This document shows, in pieces, positions 45,816 through 58,017 of a stretch of 64,000 nucleotides of DNA. Each line of letters begins with the position of its first letter. Position 1 is the stretch's first letter. A program made the translations under genes and the position numbers. The notes below the pieces were generated by a model. It was not told where the DNA came from, ran no database searches, and was given only the letters and a program-made list of their open reading frames with translations. Source of the stretch: Ceratopteris richardii (lineage: Eukaryota; Streptophyta; Polypodiopsida; Polypodiales; Pteridaceae); assembly GCA_020310875.1 (NCBI GenBank), contig CM035417.1, forward strand, positions 87,523,440 through 87,587,439, written 5' to 3'.

Positions 45816-47098
45816 TCATTCCAGTTGTATTTGTAAACGACTTTCCAACCCTTGGATTGCTTCTTGATCCACATTCTGAAATTGTGTCTCCAACATGCTA
45901 TGAGCCTCTTGTAGGGTTTGAAATTGAGTTTGGAGGCTGGCTCTGTCCTCTTCCAGTGTATCGAGGCGTTGTTGTAATGCTTCAAAGTGTTCTTGTAATC
46001 TTTGGTTATGTGCCTGCAGCTGATTGTATTTTGTCCTTAACTGTGACATACACGCAATCATGGTGTCAAATGCATTGCCTATAGATGGTGTGGTTTGTAC
46101 AATGGAAGATGCATGGGAAGGGAATTGGGGAATGGGAAGTGTGAATGATGTGTCTACAGGAGATGTGTGTGCAGGTGAAATTGGTGGAGGGGGAATGGGA
46201 GAAGGTGGAAGTGTGGGGGCAGGTGGAGGTGCTGTCAGTGGTGAAATGTCCATACCCTCAGGGGTGGATGTGAGTGTAGTATCTACCATGTATATCAGAA
46301 TGGTAGGTGGTGTGTGTGTGATCATGGTGAACAAGTGTGGTGTGGATGTTGGGAATGGGCTTGACAAGAGGGGTGGGGTGGTGGCTTGAAACATTCTACA
46401 AAAGTAGTCATGGGCGGGTTGAAGGATTGGTGATATGGGGGGTGGGAAGTGAGAGATCGGAGGCGGGAAGATCATGAAAGGGAGCGTGGTGGCAGGGAAT
46501 CCAAATAATATGGATCTAGTATCAGGATGGCCTATGACCAAGGGCGTCGGGGTGGTTGTCCTATGGCAGGCTCTATGGAGGATTCTGTTATGACGGTGGT
46601 GGTATTATATAAAGGGTTTTTAAAAGACGAAAACAAGGTGGAAGTAGACGTTGGACTACAGAAGATGAAGGCTTGCTCTATAGGGTGAGTAGTCGAGGTG
46701 ATCTCCATGGCTTCTGTTCTAGGAGGTGATGGTGGGGGGGTTGGTGGTATTGGCTCGGTTGATTCATCATGGGTGGCTGGGAGCTCTTGGCCAGAGGTTA
46801 CTGCTGCTTGGGAGGTTGTCTCAATGGGTTCGGATGCAATAATAGGTCCTTCCATCATAGTAATGGGAATCTGGATGTTTTTACTAGACCGTGGTCGTGT
46901 TTGGAATCTTTGCAGATCATATTGAATAGGAGGCCTCTGTATCACTGATCGAACTGCTTCCACTATCCCATACATTTCTGCCACCAGTAGTAGGCCTTCG
47001 CTATATTCAGAGTCAACTCTAGCTTCTTCGAATAGCTGAGCCATGAGCACCCTACTGCTCTGTTCGATGAGCAGTTGTTGCGACCACACTCGCTCCAT
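45816..47098 (-). pseudogene. ORF3-like remnant (inverted)
   Basis: Two overlapping frames (46532-47098 and 45816-46541). The first ends with PPTPPPSPPRTEAMEI-type Pro-rich sequence. The second has MDISPLTAP, PPPSPIPPPPISP, then a NAFDTMIACMSQL coiled-coil start and heptad repeats. This matches B ORF3 block by block, with one frameshift. Confidence 0.8.
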
Positions 47099-47290
47099 GA
47101 TTTGATACAGCCTTCGGAGTTTTGTTGTATATGCTGGGGTTCCGGTGGTTTCTTCTGCTTCTACTTCTTCTCCTTCCTCTTCTTCTCCCTCTGAGCGTTC
47201 TAGTTGTTGAGATAAAGTTCTCTGCTGATCATCATCCCAATGTACCTGGTGGCCTCCTTCGGATTTCCTCCATCTTTGGGAAGAGGTGCC

Positions 47291-48091
47291 CTATTCTTCT
47301 ATGTCTGAAAAGAACTCTACATCAGAGAGTTGTGTATTCTGCAAGAATGATTCAAAGTCGAAGTTACTCATCCCTTCAATGTCTCGAGTCGTAGGAAATT
47401 CAAATTTAGGAGGGACAGGAGGAGCCGATGAGGCATTTTGTGATGTGCCTTCAGATCCAGATCTGGCTATTCGAATGGTAAAGGGAGGCATAGTGGCATC
47501 CCCTCGTGGCGAGACTTCAGGGGTTGTCAGAACTTCGAGTGTTTGGACACAAGGAATCAAGCCCCTCATGCGCTTGGATTGATGTGTGGTAGTTTTGAGT
47601 CTCTTGAACATTTGTAGTTGTCACCATGTTAAAGCACATTCAATGGGTACATTGTATGCTAAGCACTTGTAGATGATGCGTGTGATTGCACACCAAACAT
47701 TCACCACTAGCTTTCTAGATGACCTTTTATTTGCTTCATACAACTGCTCCACAATCCATACGGGAAGCTTAATCGGTAATGCACCTGTCTCTGCCAAGTA
47801 AAGAGCGAACCATATTCGTTTGTGGGGTTGTGTGAATCAATCTTGACCAAAAAATGTGAAATGTTGCATGCACATCCAAAGAGGAATGGACACGTTTGGT
47901 GTGAGTGCTACCATATCTTTCAACTTTTGTAGCTTCCGGTTCTTCATGTTAGTGGGAATGAGAGCATCCTTCTCAGAGGGCACATGTGTGCCATGCATGT
48001 TCAATGCAGAGCTCACCAATTCCAATGTGAGTTCGAACCTTTTCAACTCATTGTTGCCCAATAAAGCCTCCTTCACATCCTTGAGACTTAA
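47291..48091 (-). pseudogene. ORF2 middle and C-terminal remnant (inverted)
   Basis: Reads NELKRFELTLELVSSALNMH, KLKDMVALTP, MQHFTF, then in a second frame RMRGLIP and MPPFTIRIARSG with an acidic end. Parallel to B ORF2 residues 180 to 450. Confidence 0.8.
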
Positions 48092-48276
48092 CCACTAAGC
48101 TAAGTGGATCACTTGTTCACAAGAGCACAAGACCTCCTAGTAAGTCTAAACTCGAGATCTTTGGTCATACACATGGATGACCAAACGGTATCCGATTTCA
48201 GATCCGTCTAAACCGGTCGGACCCCTAGATCACAAACTTACTTTATTACACTTATCCTCTCATTAGAACTCCAATA

Positions 48277-49158
48277 CAGGCCTTACTATGTTATTCTGGC
48301 TGATTACAATGCAGAAATACAGAGAGTCACGAGTAAGATTCCTTCCTTCGCTACCCAGTTTCAACCCGAGGTGCAGAAAGGAAAAATCCGTCAACCTACA
48401 TGGCGGCATAAACTTCTCGAGACATATCCTGAAATGTTGCACACATGGAACAATGCGCCATTACATCTACTTTACAATCCATGCTACGGCCCATTCCACA
48501 ACGCAGATCATGGAAAGCATTCAACATAAAGGTACAAAATAATGCTCAATGTAAGGAGTGGCTCAATTATCTGTACATAGTGCCACTACAGGGACCACCA
48601 TCGACAGCGTACATGATGGCCACAATTCCACATTGGATGCCTCGATTGAAGCCCATGCGAGATGTTGCAGCCCAAATGATGCTCAAAATTTTGGATATGA
48701 TGCAAGTTGTATTCAAAACTTTTAGAAATGCAGCAGCACCACAAGTACATCTATCGGAGTTTACCAATGGAAATTACGATTTGGTGTATGACATGAGCAC
48801 CACCCCTAGCATTTGTGTGGCTTACGCTTGTCATGCACGCATCAAATATCTTCCCGCTTGTTACAAACAAAAATTCAAAGACATGTTCAAAACAGGTTTC
48901 TGGGAGTATCACTCGAAGGTCTTCGCACCTAAGCCCACACACCTTCTTCATTTCTTTGCATGTGAACAAGCCATGTACTCCGAGTACTACACGACACCGC
49001 AATCAGATGTCCCAGGTGCAATAAATTGGGATGCGTTGGAAGCTGATCTCGCAAGAGGCTTATGCCTAGGTGAACACAAGCTAGCCAGGAATGTCCTACA
49101 ATACTATATCGACCACCCTATAACAGAGCAGAGGTCTGTCAGGGGTGATAGACGCTAG
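48277..49158 (+). pseudogene. ORF4 C-terminal domain remnant of element C
   Basis: From VILADYNAEI through QPTWRHKLLETYPEM and LLYNPCYGPF in one frame, then a 1-bp frameshift near 48515 and on through KEWLNYLYIVP, YDMSTTPSI, IKYLPACYKQ, FKTGFWEYHSKVF and a final RGDRR at 49158. About 75 percent similar to B ORF4 by eye. Confidence 0.88.
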
Positions 49159-49169
49159 AGAGGGGGGAG
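49155..49169 (+). other. polypurine tract of element C
   Basis: AGAGAGGGGGGAG directly before TGTTGG; the ORF4 stop lies at its edge. Confidence 0.85.
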
Positions 49170-49774
49170 TGTTGGCATACAATTTATAAGAAGAGCATGC
49201 AGGCACAAAGGAACAGTCATGCACAATACGGCAACAAGGCCCAATCATTTTTTCATAAACTATTTCCAACTCAAGTGATTTTCATCACTACACACACATT
49301 GTAAATCCTGTTTTTGGTAGAATGGACTCCATTTTGTTCAATCTGAGAAGTCCTCGAGCTTGAGGAGTATTAGAATTAGCTACATACCAATTTTCATAAT
49401 TTTTAGACTCCATTTGAGCCCTTAAGTAGGCCCCAGAACCTAATTTTTAACTAGGCTGGACACTAGGTCTCGACAAGGCCAAAGCTAGTCAAAAAACTAT
49501 AAAAAAGAGCTAGAGAGCTCATTTTTGGGGTTAGATTGTTAGTGATTTGAGCTTATGTAATAGACTATTTGACTAATGCAAAGAACTCCATTGTCCCTCT
49601 CTTTGTTCTTGCCTTGTGTGTGTGTGTATGTGTGTGCATGTTTGTGTGCTTCTCACTCATGCACTTGTGCCTTCACTTGCTCATAGTCTTCATAATAGTC
49701 CTCACGTCTCCACGGATTGACAATTATGAGGTGGATCTCCTCACGTTGGTACTTGCCATTGTGCTAGAGTGACA
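49170..49774 (+). repeat. 3' LTR of element C
   Basis: 605 bp, TGTTGGCAT...AGTGACA. Similar to 38457-39069. Confidence 0.9.
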
Positions 49775-51100
49775 GACAAGAATAGAGAAGAAGAAGATAG
49801 ATAATTACACAAGAAGTCTCTGTTCTTGATTAATCATAAATAATATAATAGGTTTTTTTTAAATGAGAAAAAATGTTCTCTGTACGATAGCAGTTAAGTC
49901 CAAGAGCACACAAAAAAGTGTACAAAATACCACAATGACTAGTGTAGTCAAGCTCCTCTATGCCGGTCCTCCATCTTGTCCACTAGCTTGCCCTTGTGCA
50001 CATCTTACACTCAAGCATCCAATAAGGTTCAAGGAAGGGTCACTCTCTGTCAACATGCAGTGCCTCCTTGATGGTTCTTTCTTCTAGCTTAGTTGCTCTC
50101 CTAGTTTCTCTCTGCACACTCTCTGGGCATACTTCTTAGCACACTTTTTCACTCTCCTTGCACACCTTGCTTCTTTGCGCATGTAGTATTCAAGTGTCTT
50201 GATCTCTCTTCTCCTTAGTCTAACTCCTAAGTCCAATTGAGAATGCCTTTGGTTGTATGTCGATTCCCTTTTTGTATGTTGCTTCAACTACTAGTGTATC
50301 TTGGTGCTCACTTTGACATCCAAATAACCACTTGATGTGTAAAGTCAACAAATCCCTATTTTGTTCTGTAGTCACTTTATGAGAACAAAATTTTAAATGA
50401 GGGTTGCATGTACTGCTTTCACTTCATATCTTTTCCACTTTTGAAACCTTTATTTCTCCAAAATGTGTGCATAAGGGAGGGTTCACTTGGACCTTACAAA
50501 GCACTTCAATAGTCTTGAAAATCCCTCAAAAAGACCATTTTGTAACCTGCATTCAACTTTTTCTACAAAACCATTGTGAACAAACTATTTGTGCACTACC
50601 TGTGAACCCATGTTCTTGGCAACTTGTGCACCACCTATGCACCACTTTGCCAAGTCACCATTTTGACCTTTGACTAGCTCAACAATTGCCCACCACCTAA
50701 TGGCCTCTCCATCTGGGAGAGTGGACAACCAAACCACGAGCACAAATGTGCCATGTCAACACCGTAGGGATAAAACATTCACAATAACCTATATGCAACC
50801 ATTGCATATGCACTTGCATCTACATGGGCATGGAAAACCTTGGACCAATCTAGTGTAACAAGAATAAGTGTAGCCACCAGCTTGGATCTCATGTCTGAAA
50901 AGCCATCTCCTCCTCTTCATCCCACTTGAATGGGACTTCCTTACATGTAAGCCTAGCTAGAGGCCTAGCTATATCTGCTTACATTCTAATAAACCTAACT
51001 CAATAGCATGAGAATGAGTTTCCCACTTGCAGCCAAGCCAAAATGTCTTTTTCCTCATATGACTCCAACTCTAGGTTGTCCACCATGTCTTGTATAATAC
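49775..51100. other. no gene recognised
   Basis: Only short frames with no family signal. No LTR ends or tandem repeats seen. Confidence 0.4.
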
Positions 51101-51129
51101 AGATGCTAACTCACTGCATCATGCTAGTA

Positions 51130-52210
51130 TATCCTTGGTGGTCTCATCCTTCTTCCAAGTATATCTGTTTAAGGTCTTTTCCTCCATGTTGAACCCACAT
51201 ATATCTTTTCCCCAATCGTGTACAACACTGGCATGCCTTTTAGCTACGATCTCCAATCAACAAGGGAAAACCTTCATCTACTTGTGGTAATCTCGACACA
51301 AAAAATTCCAAAGTCAAAACGTTACCTTCAACCTCAATAGGAACTCAAGGGAACACTCCCATTTGTCTTACTCTGCTTTGATCAGCCAATGTAATTGTGA
51401 AGGTGATTGGTCTTGCAGGTTCGAGTCCTAGCTTTTCCATAGTGTGTTGAGGCATCAAGTTAATGCCTGAACCACCATCCACTTTAACCCCTTGTAATTG
51501 GTGTCCTCTAATATTTACTGTGAGTTGTGGGCTCTTATAATATGTAAGGGGTTCTTCCCTTATAACTTTACCCTGACTAATAGCAGTAGTCTTTGCCACT
51601 AGAGTGGATATGGAGGCTTAATCAATGATTTTCAAAACTTCTCATCTAAATTTTGCATCCATATTTATTAGAAAAAACTACTAACCTCTTTTTTAATGGA
51701 TTTGAATAACCTTGAAGCCTCAGATTCCATAAAAACATGGGTGATATGCAACTATTCGGATTCCTTTCGAGCCTTGTTGAATGCATGTCCAATGACATCA
51801 CTTGTGCTTGTAAGCTCTTCTTTCTGTTGTGTCTCTTCACTTGGAGTGGGTTTGTCCTCATGTGTCCCTTTTTCATTGTTCATTCTTTTTGGTCTTGACT
51901 CTTGGCATGTTTCTACTTGAGCTTTCCCTTTACTTCTTGTCTGCATAACAAAAATTTCTATTTCTTCTAAATGTACTACTCTAGAAAATGGTGATGGCAT
52001 GTTGGCTTTTGCTACCACCTTTTCCTTACTCATTAGGTTCATCTGAATATGAGGCCTTGATGTGGATGCCTTGTTCTTTGGGCAAAAAATGGTGTAGTGA
52101 TATCACTCTAGCTTTTGGGCAATTTCTACAAGGAGGAGAAATTTTTGGTAGAGGGCATTTGCTTTGATACATATCACATATTTTTGTTTGTAGGTCATTC
52201 CTAAAAAGTT
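51130..52210 (-). pseudogene. gypsy gag-protease fragment, another lineage
   Basis: On the minus strand: a Cys pair CRNC followed by a degraded zinc-knuckle-like stretch near 52130, a QTRSKGKAQ linker, then TTAISQGKV and the protease VKVDGGSGINLMP (near 51470), followed after a TGA at 51342-51344 by PIEVEGNVLTLEFFV and DEGFPLLIGD. The DGGSG active site and the following V..D..L.V motif are typical of plant gypsy proteases. Multiple stops; RT is absent. Confidence 0.75.
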
Positions 52211-52255
52211 AATCCACTTCTCCATATCCAATGACAAGACGCATGAAACACTTTT

Positions 52256-52525
52256 GTGCAACATTGCTTCCAATTACATTGGCAATGGTTGAGAGAGATA
52301 AACCTTGACTTAAGCCAACATTGGGTATGTTTAGATGGTGCAACTTTGCAATTTAAAGCTAAATGTCCATTTTACTTCGTAGGAAGATATGCACGGCTAT
52401 CACACATGAATATGATATGGAACTTCTTTGAGTTAGGGCACACGAAGGAAGAACATGATGGTGCAGGTGCACTTGTGAAAAGGGTCCTAACCCATGAACA
52501 AGTTAAACCTGACGGTGCAATCTAA
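52256..52525 (+). pseudogene. possible transposase-derived fragment
   Basis: An 89-codon frame with WVCLDGATLQFKAKCPFYFV, WNFFELGHTKEEHDGAGALV and KR. It resembles an eukaryotic D-G-x-x-x-Q-F-K ... F-F-x-x-x-H-x-K-x-x-x-D-G-x-G-x-x-x-K-R pattern I associate with transposase-like proteins of uncertain superfamily. No neighbouring domain was found. Confidence 0.35.
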
Positions 52526-52618
52526 TAAATTGGTGTTTTTAATTCATATTATTCATAACATCTTCGTAACTTTTACATAACCAATATCAAGTGAAGATGA
52601 TAGAATATATGGGCTATA

Positions 52619-53716
<1,098 letters not shown>

Positions 53717-53732
53717 CCCCCCCCTCTCTCGC
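53717..53732 (-). other. polypurine tract of element B
   Basis: GCGAGAGAGGGGGGG on the minus strand directly before TGTTGG. It lies within the ORF4 frame. Confidence 0.85.
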
Positions 53733-55356
53733 GTCTGTCGTCCCTGAAAGACCCTTGTTGGGAGGGTCGTTGGATGTAGTATTCGACAACGTCTTGCGCT
53801 AAGTGATGTTCGGCAATCCTCAATCCTTTGGCCAAATCGGTTAGGAGAGCATCCCAATCTACCGGCCCGGGAACCTCTGGATGTGGCATTCGTAACTTTT
53901 CTGAGTGGAGAGCTTGTTCCACTGCAAACAATTGTAATAAATGTGAGGGCCTGGGAATGAAGATCTCTGAGTGATATTCCCAGAACCCGGTGACAAACAT
54001 CTCTTCAAATGTTTGTTTGAAGCATGCCGGTAGATACTTTATGCGGGCATGCCATGCATAGATAACATTAATGGAGGGCGTTGTGCTCATGTCGTAAACC
54101 AGATCCTGATTGCCTTCATTGAATCCGAGCGCAGAGAGATGAGGCTCCTTAACATTCTTGAAGGTCCGGAAGGTGACTATCATAAGTTCAAAAATTTTAA
54201 GACACATCTGTGTCATGACATCTGGTATGTTTTTGAACCTGACACCCCAATGCCATATTGTCGATATCATATATCCTACGGTAGGTTGGCCTTTAGGGGA
54301 TGCTAAGTAGACATAGTTGAGCCACTTCTCGCAGCCTTTGGTTGTCAGCACCATCTTTGTGTATTCTGGCCACGACCTTTGTCTGAAAACAGGACAGTAG
54401 CAGGGATTGTACTTGATATATAGGGGCATGTTATTCCAGGTGCGATTCATTTCCGGATAGGTTTCAAGAAGTCGAATCCTCCAAGTTGGTTGGCGAATAT
54501 TCCCCTGCTTGGCACTTTCTGGGATATCGTCGGGTGCAAACTGTGTAGCAGAGGTTGGTTCTCGTGAGGTGTGGTGCTTGATTTCAGCATTATAGTCCGC
54601 CATTAAGATGCAAAATGGAACATACAAGTCGTCGGAGGTGCCGATCCACCTGTGATGAGAGAGGTTCCTAAAATAGTCCGATTTTATGACCACCTCCTCT
54701 AAGCGTGACATCGATGCTATCTGGACTGCCACCCTATCATCATGAGTTGTGGCCACCTTTTCCAACTTCTGCATCCATTCCGGAGCCTCTATTTCAAGGG
54801 TATCCATGCCCTCATCTGTTCGCTTGCCTCCAGGTGCTGGCATCGGAATGTACGGGTCCTCAAAAGTTTCCTCTACTTCGATTGGCACTAGGTCCTCAGG
54901 TTCTGGTTCTGCCAAGGGGGAGGGTTGTCGTTCATATACAAGCACTTTCTTTTGCAATTCTTCGAGTTGTGCTTTGAGCGCTGCTACTTCGTCAGCTGTG
55001 TCAGCTGTGGTTGGGACTTCTTTGGGGGGTGCTGGTTGAGCTTCCAATTGCCTTCGTAGTTCATCTCTTTCCTTTTCTAAGGCTGCATGGGCTTCGAGGA
55101 GATCTGCATGGGTTTCCAATATGATCTGCATATTGTCCGAGGGAATAGCCTTAAATCTCTCCGGGTCAATTTCCTGTGGGGAACCTTCCATGGCTAATTC
55201 CAAGTTCTCTTCGTTTTGTGTCTGAAGCCGTCTATTTTCTTCTAGGGCTGCAGACATATGCTTCCGTAATAGAGCCATGTTGCGGCGGAGCTTGAGGTTC
55301 TCTGTGATTTGTGAGTGTAGCAAATCATCCATATGTTGTCTGTCTTCTGCATCGGG

Positions 55357-56202
55357 CTACGCTGAATTTGCTACAAGCTGCTCATGTTGTTCTTGCAATG
55401 CACTAAACTGCTGTTGTAACTGATGCTTTTCTTTCTCTAAATCAATGAAGCTTCCTTGTAACTCCTCATGTCTCCTGAACAAGCTGGTATGCTGAGCATC
55501 GAGGTGCTGATAGTGTTGTTGCAACTGGGACATGCACTGATACATATTATTGAATACATTATTAATGGGGACGGATGCAGGGAGGGTGTGATGTGCAGAG
55601 GGGAAGGGAAAGGGGAAGGGAAGTGTGAATGCAGTGCTGGAAAATGGTGAAGTGGGTGGTGGGGGAATGGGAGATTGTGGTGGTATGGGGGGAGGGAGAG
55701 GTGCGGTGGAAGGTGATATGTCCATAAAATCCGTGGTGTAAGCAGTAGTGGGAGTGATTGTGAATAGTGGAATTGTGGGTGCAGTGAGTGTGGTGAATGT
55801 GTACAGTGGTGTGTGCAATTCTGAATGTGAACTACCCGAAAGTGTGAGTGGGGGAATGGGAATGTCAGTGGCTACCGTGAGGGTTACAGTGGTAGTGGAG
55901 GTGTATACACGGGAGGTGTTGAGAGGGTGTGTGGGTTGATTGGCGGTTTGTGCTTCAGTCAAGGCAGTGGGCTCAGAGGCGGTAACGGTGGTTGTTACAT
56001 TGGTAATGGGAGGTGAATGTGGTGGAGAGGGAGGCGGGGGTGGCGAGGGGGGTGATGGGGGTGCACTTGATATATGGGCTTCCTCGGTGTCGTGAGCGGT
56101 GTGTGCAGTGCCCGTGGTTGTGGGGGTGCCTTGCGGTCCTGATCCTAATACATTCATTTGTTTCCCTGCTCGAGGGGGACGTCTTCCGTATCGTCTTTCC
56201 AT
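55357..56202 (-). CDS. ORF3 of element B: Pro/Ser/Thr-rich region plus coiled coil
   Basis: 281 codons. Starts with a basic patch (ERRYGRRPPRAGKQ), then a strongly Pro/Ser/Thr-rich low-complexity part, the MDISPSTAPLPPP stretch, and from about residue 215 a coiled coil (NNVFNNMYQCMSQLQQ onward). Ends at a TAG (55357-55359) followed in frame by ORF4. Same organisation in the C remnant. Function unknown; probably a flexible spacer and multimerisation segment. Confidence 0.78.
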   Translation of the reverse strand: MERRYGRRPPRAGKQMNVLGSGPQGTPTTTGTAHTAHDTEEAHISSAPPSPPSPPPPPSPPHSPPITNVTTTVTASEPTALTEAQTANQPTHPLNTSRVYTSTTTVTLTVATDIPIPPLTLSGSSHSELHTPLYTFTTLTAPTIPLFTITPTTAYTTDFMDISPSTAPLPPPIPPQSPIPPPPTSPFSSTAFTLPFPFPFPSAHHTLPASVPINNVFNNMYQCMSQLQQHYQHLDAQHTSLFRRHEELQGSFIDLEKEKHQLQQQFSALQEQHEQLVANSA

Positions 56203-56226
56203 TCTGCGTGATTGTGCGAGGGCCGT

Positions 56227-57801
56227 CTACACTGCCTCAGGTACTCCTAGGGCATTAGAGATCATATCGAGTGTGGCCCGATACTGTTCGTCAACTCCTT
56301 CCTCCTCAAGGATTTGGTGCATGATAGCCTTTCCTGCTGCCAGGGATAACTTATGTTGTTGTTGGACCCTGTTGATGGTATCGTAAAGCTTTTTCAACTC
56401 CTTTGTATATGCGGGGGCACCCTCTAGCTCCTGTATAACTTCTTGTTCATAGTCATGTGCCTCTTCATCAGAAAATCCTTCTTGTTCATCCCCTTGGTCT
56501 CCATCTTCTTCCTCTTCCACTTCTACCACTTCTGGTTGTCTTGTCTGGGGTGGTTGTGTAGCCGTTTGTTGTCCACTACCCTGCTCTGCCTCAACTTCCG
56601 CATTATCAGCTTCAATAATTCTAGCCACTTCTTCATCCGTTAGATCTTCCAAGGTAAATCCATGAGGAAATTCCAGATCAGTAGGCACTGGTGGAAACAC
56701 AAGGTTAGGGCCATCTGTGCTGTGCCTGGGTAACCTGATAGTAAATGGTTGCACTCTTCGAGGAAGCCTTGGAGTTGCTTCTGGTGTTAGGGTTGCACCG
56801 CGGGGTTGTGCACAGGGCATCTGTACGGTGCCTCTCATCTTCTTAGAGGGAGGACCGACAACTGACAATCTGCGTTGAAACTCCTGTGCTCTGGACCAAA
56901 TGAGGGCCCGTTGCACCGGTACATCATAGGCGAGACATCTGTAGACGATTCTGGTGAGCGCGCAACATCCATAGAGTACAGATTTCTGTTTCTTGTACCA
57001 TCGTTGATGAGCCATATGGATCTGATCGATAACCCAGTGGGGCATATTGATGGTCAAATCAAAGGCATCCGCTAAGTAGAGGCTAAACCAGATCTTCTTG
57101 GGAGGCATTGTGAACCTGTCTTGTGCGGGGAATGCGAAGTGTTGCATGACCATACGTAAATGAATGGCTATAGTGGGAGTCATCGCCACCATGTCCTTTA
57201 GTTTTGTCAGATTCCTGTTCTTCATATTATCGGGGACCATAGTCTCCGTCTCCGTAGGAATGTGCATTCCGTGCATATCAAGAGCTTCTCTTACCAAGTT
57301 GATAGTCAAGCGGAAACACTTCAGCTCATTGCCCCTTGTGAGTGAGGGAAGCACAAAGGAGCTGTATCCTTTTTTGTCTTTGCTTGGAGTGAGAGTGCTA
57401 ATCAGGTATGAGCACCTTAGAAAATCGGGCTTTGGTAGTTGGAACTTGAAATAATCATAGAGCCCAGCCTTCTTCCATATTGGCTTCAGTCCCTCGTTAT
57501 TCTGTAGCTTTTCAAACTCTCTGGTAAAGAAGTGGTATCTGCCCCACCGTCCATTGAATTCTACCTCGGACTCCCACATGTATGTGCCTTCGCCTAGAGG
57601 TCTCGCAACATCACTGAACCAGTGTGAAGTTTTGCCCACCGGCATTGTGTGACCTTGTGGAGGATTCTGAATCGGGATGGCATGTAGTGCCCTTAATGCC
57701 GCTGGTCGTTCCTTTAATTCCTCCTCTACCGGAAGGCTTTCAATGTCCACAATTTGGGGGCTGGTGCCTGCCTGGGAGCTAGGTCCTGCCGTATCTGCCA
57801 T
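56227..57801 (-). CDS. ORF2 of element B: post-pol protein, N-terminal domain
   Basis: 524 codons from ATG at 57801. Residues 55-310 form the conserved domain: SHWFSDVARPLGEG, WKKAGLYDYFKF, DFLRCSYLISTL, NELKCFRLTINLV, HFAFPAQDRFTMPPKK and RWYKKQKSVLYGCCALTRIVY. Then a basic segment, a strongly acidic stretch (EVVEVEEEEDGDQGDE) and a helical end. The stop is TAG at 56227-56229, in frame with ORF3 beyond. No signal peptide or membrane helix. About 215 nt separate it from the pol tail. Homologous to A ORF2 and to the split C remnant. Function unknown. Confidence 0.82.
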   Translation of the reverse strand: MADTAGPSSQAGTSPQIVDIESLPVEEELKERPAALRALHAIPIQNPPQGHTMPVGKTSHWFSDVARPLGEGTYMWESEVEFNGRWGRYHFFTREFEKLQNNEGLKPIWKKAGLYDYFKFQLPKPDFLRCSYLISTLTPSKDKKGYSSFVLPSLTRGNELKCFRLTINLVREALDMHGMHIPTETETMVPDNMKNRNLTKLKDMVAMTPTIAIHLRMVMQHFAFPAQDRFTMPPKKIWFSLYLADAFDLTINMPHWVIDQIHMAHQRWYKKQKSVLYGCCALTRIVYRCLAYDVPVQRALIWSRAQEFQRRLSVVGPPSKKMRGTVQMPCAQPRGATLTPEATPRLPRRVQPFTIRLPRHSTDGPNLVFPPVPTDLEFPHGFTLEDLTDEEVARIIEADNAEVEAEQGSGQQTATQPPQTRQPEVVEVEEEEDGDQGDEQEGFSDEEAHDYEQEVIQELEGAPAYTKELKKLYDTINRVQQQHKLSLAAGKAIMHQILEEEGVDEQYRATLDMISNALGVPEAV

Positions 57802-58017
57802 GTTACTTCTTGCTGCCTGTCTCTGTGAGAATATACAACATGTGTTAACATTGTACAGGACAGGGGAGAACTGTTGTTGTTCCCATTACATTATTAACAC
57901 GAGGGTTGGGAGCGAATAATGGGTTAGTAAGTACCGTGTGTGCACGTGTGTGTGTGTGGTTAGGAGTTCAGTGCACCTTAGAGCTAATTGGAATGATGTA
58001 GTGTGATAGTGATGGGG
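57802..58017 (-). other. pol-ORF2 spacer of element B
   Basis: About 215 bp noncoding with a short TG run near 57940-57956. No clear promoter or splice signal. Confidence 0.5.

Larger units (their letters stand above)
45130..48100 (-). other. inverted internal segment of element C
   Basis: The post-pol region from the middle of ORF2 to the middle of ORF4 reads on the minus strand here, while the parts before (44.6-44.9 kb) and after (48.28-49.16 kb) read on the plus strand. The ends match: ORF2 stops on + at the residues that begin on - near 48091, and ORF4 stops on - near 45140 at the residues that begin on + near 48277. Confidence 0.85.
38457..49774 (+). mobile_element. Ty3/gypsy LTR retrotransposon C (deleted and internally inverted)
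   Basis: Two LTRs (38457-39069 and 49170-49774) about 93 percent alike, a primer site, a 1.8-kb leader, a decayed pol without gag, protease 1 and RT core, then the post-pol region with its middle inverted. Same LTR subfamily as element B. No target duplication visible: flanks GAGAG and GACAA differ. A non-autonomous relic. Confidence 0.9.

Noticed and set aside
38452-49779. Target-site duplication for element C
   Set aside because: The 5-bp flanks (GAGAG and GACAA) differ, so none is claimed.
55357-56229. Regulated TAG readthrough in B
   Set aside because: The TAGs are followed by ACG and CCC, not by a known plant readthrough context such as CAR-YYA. Mutation of CAG is more likely.
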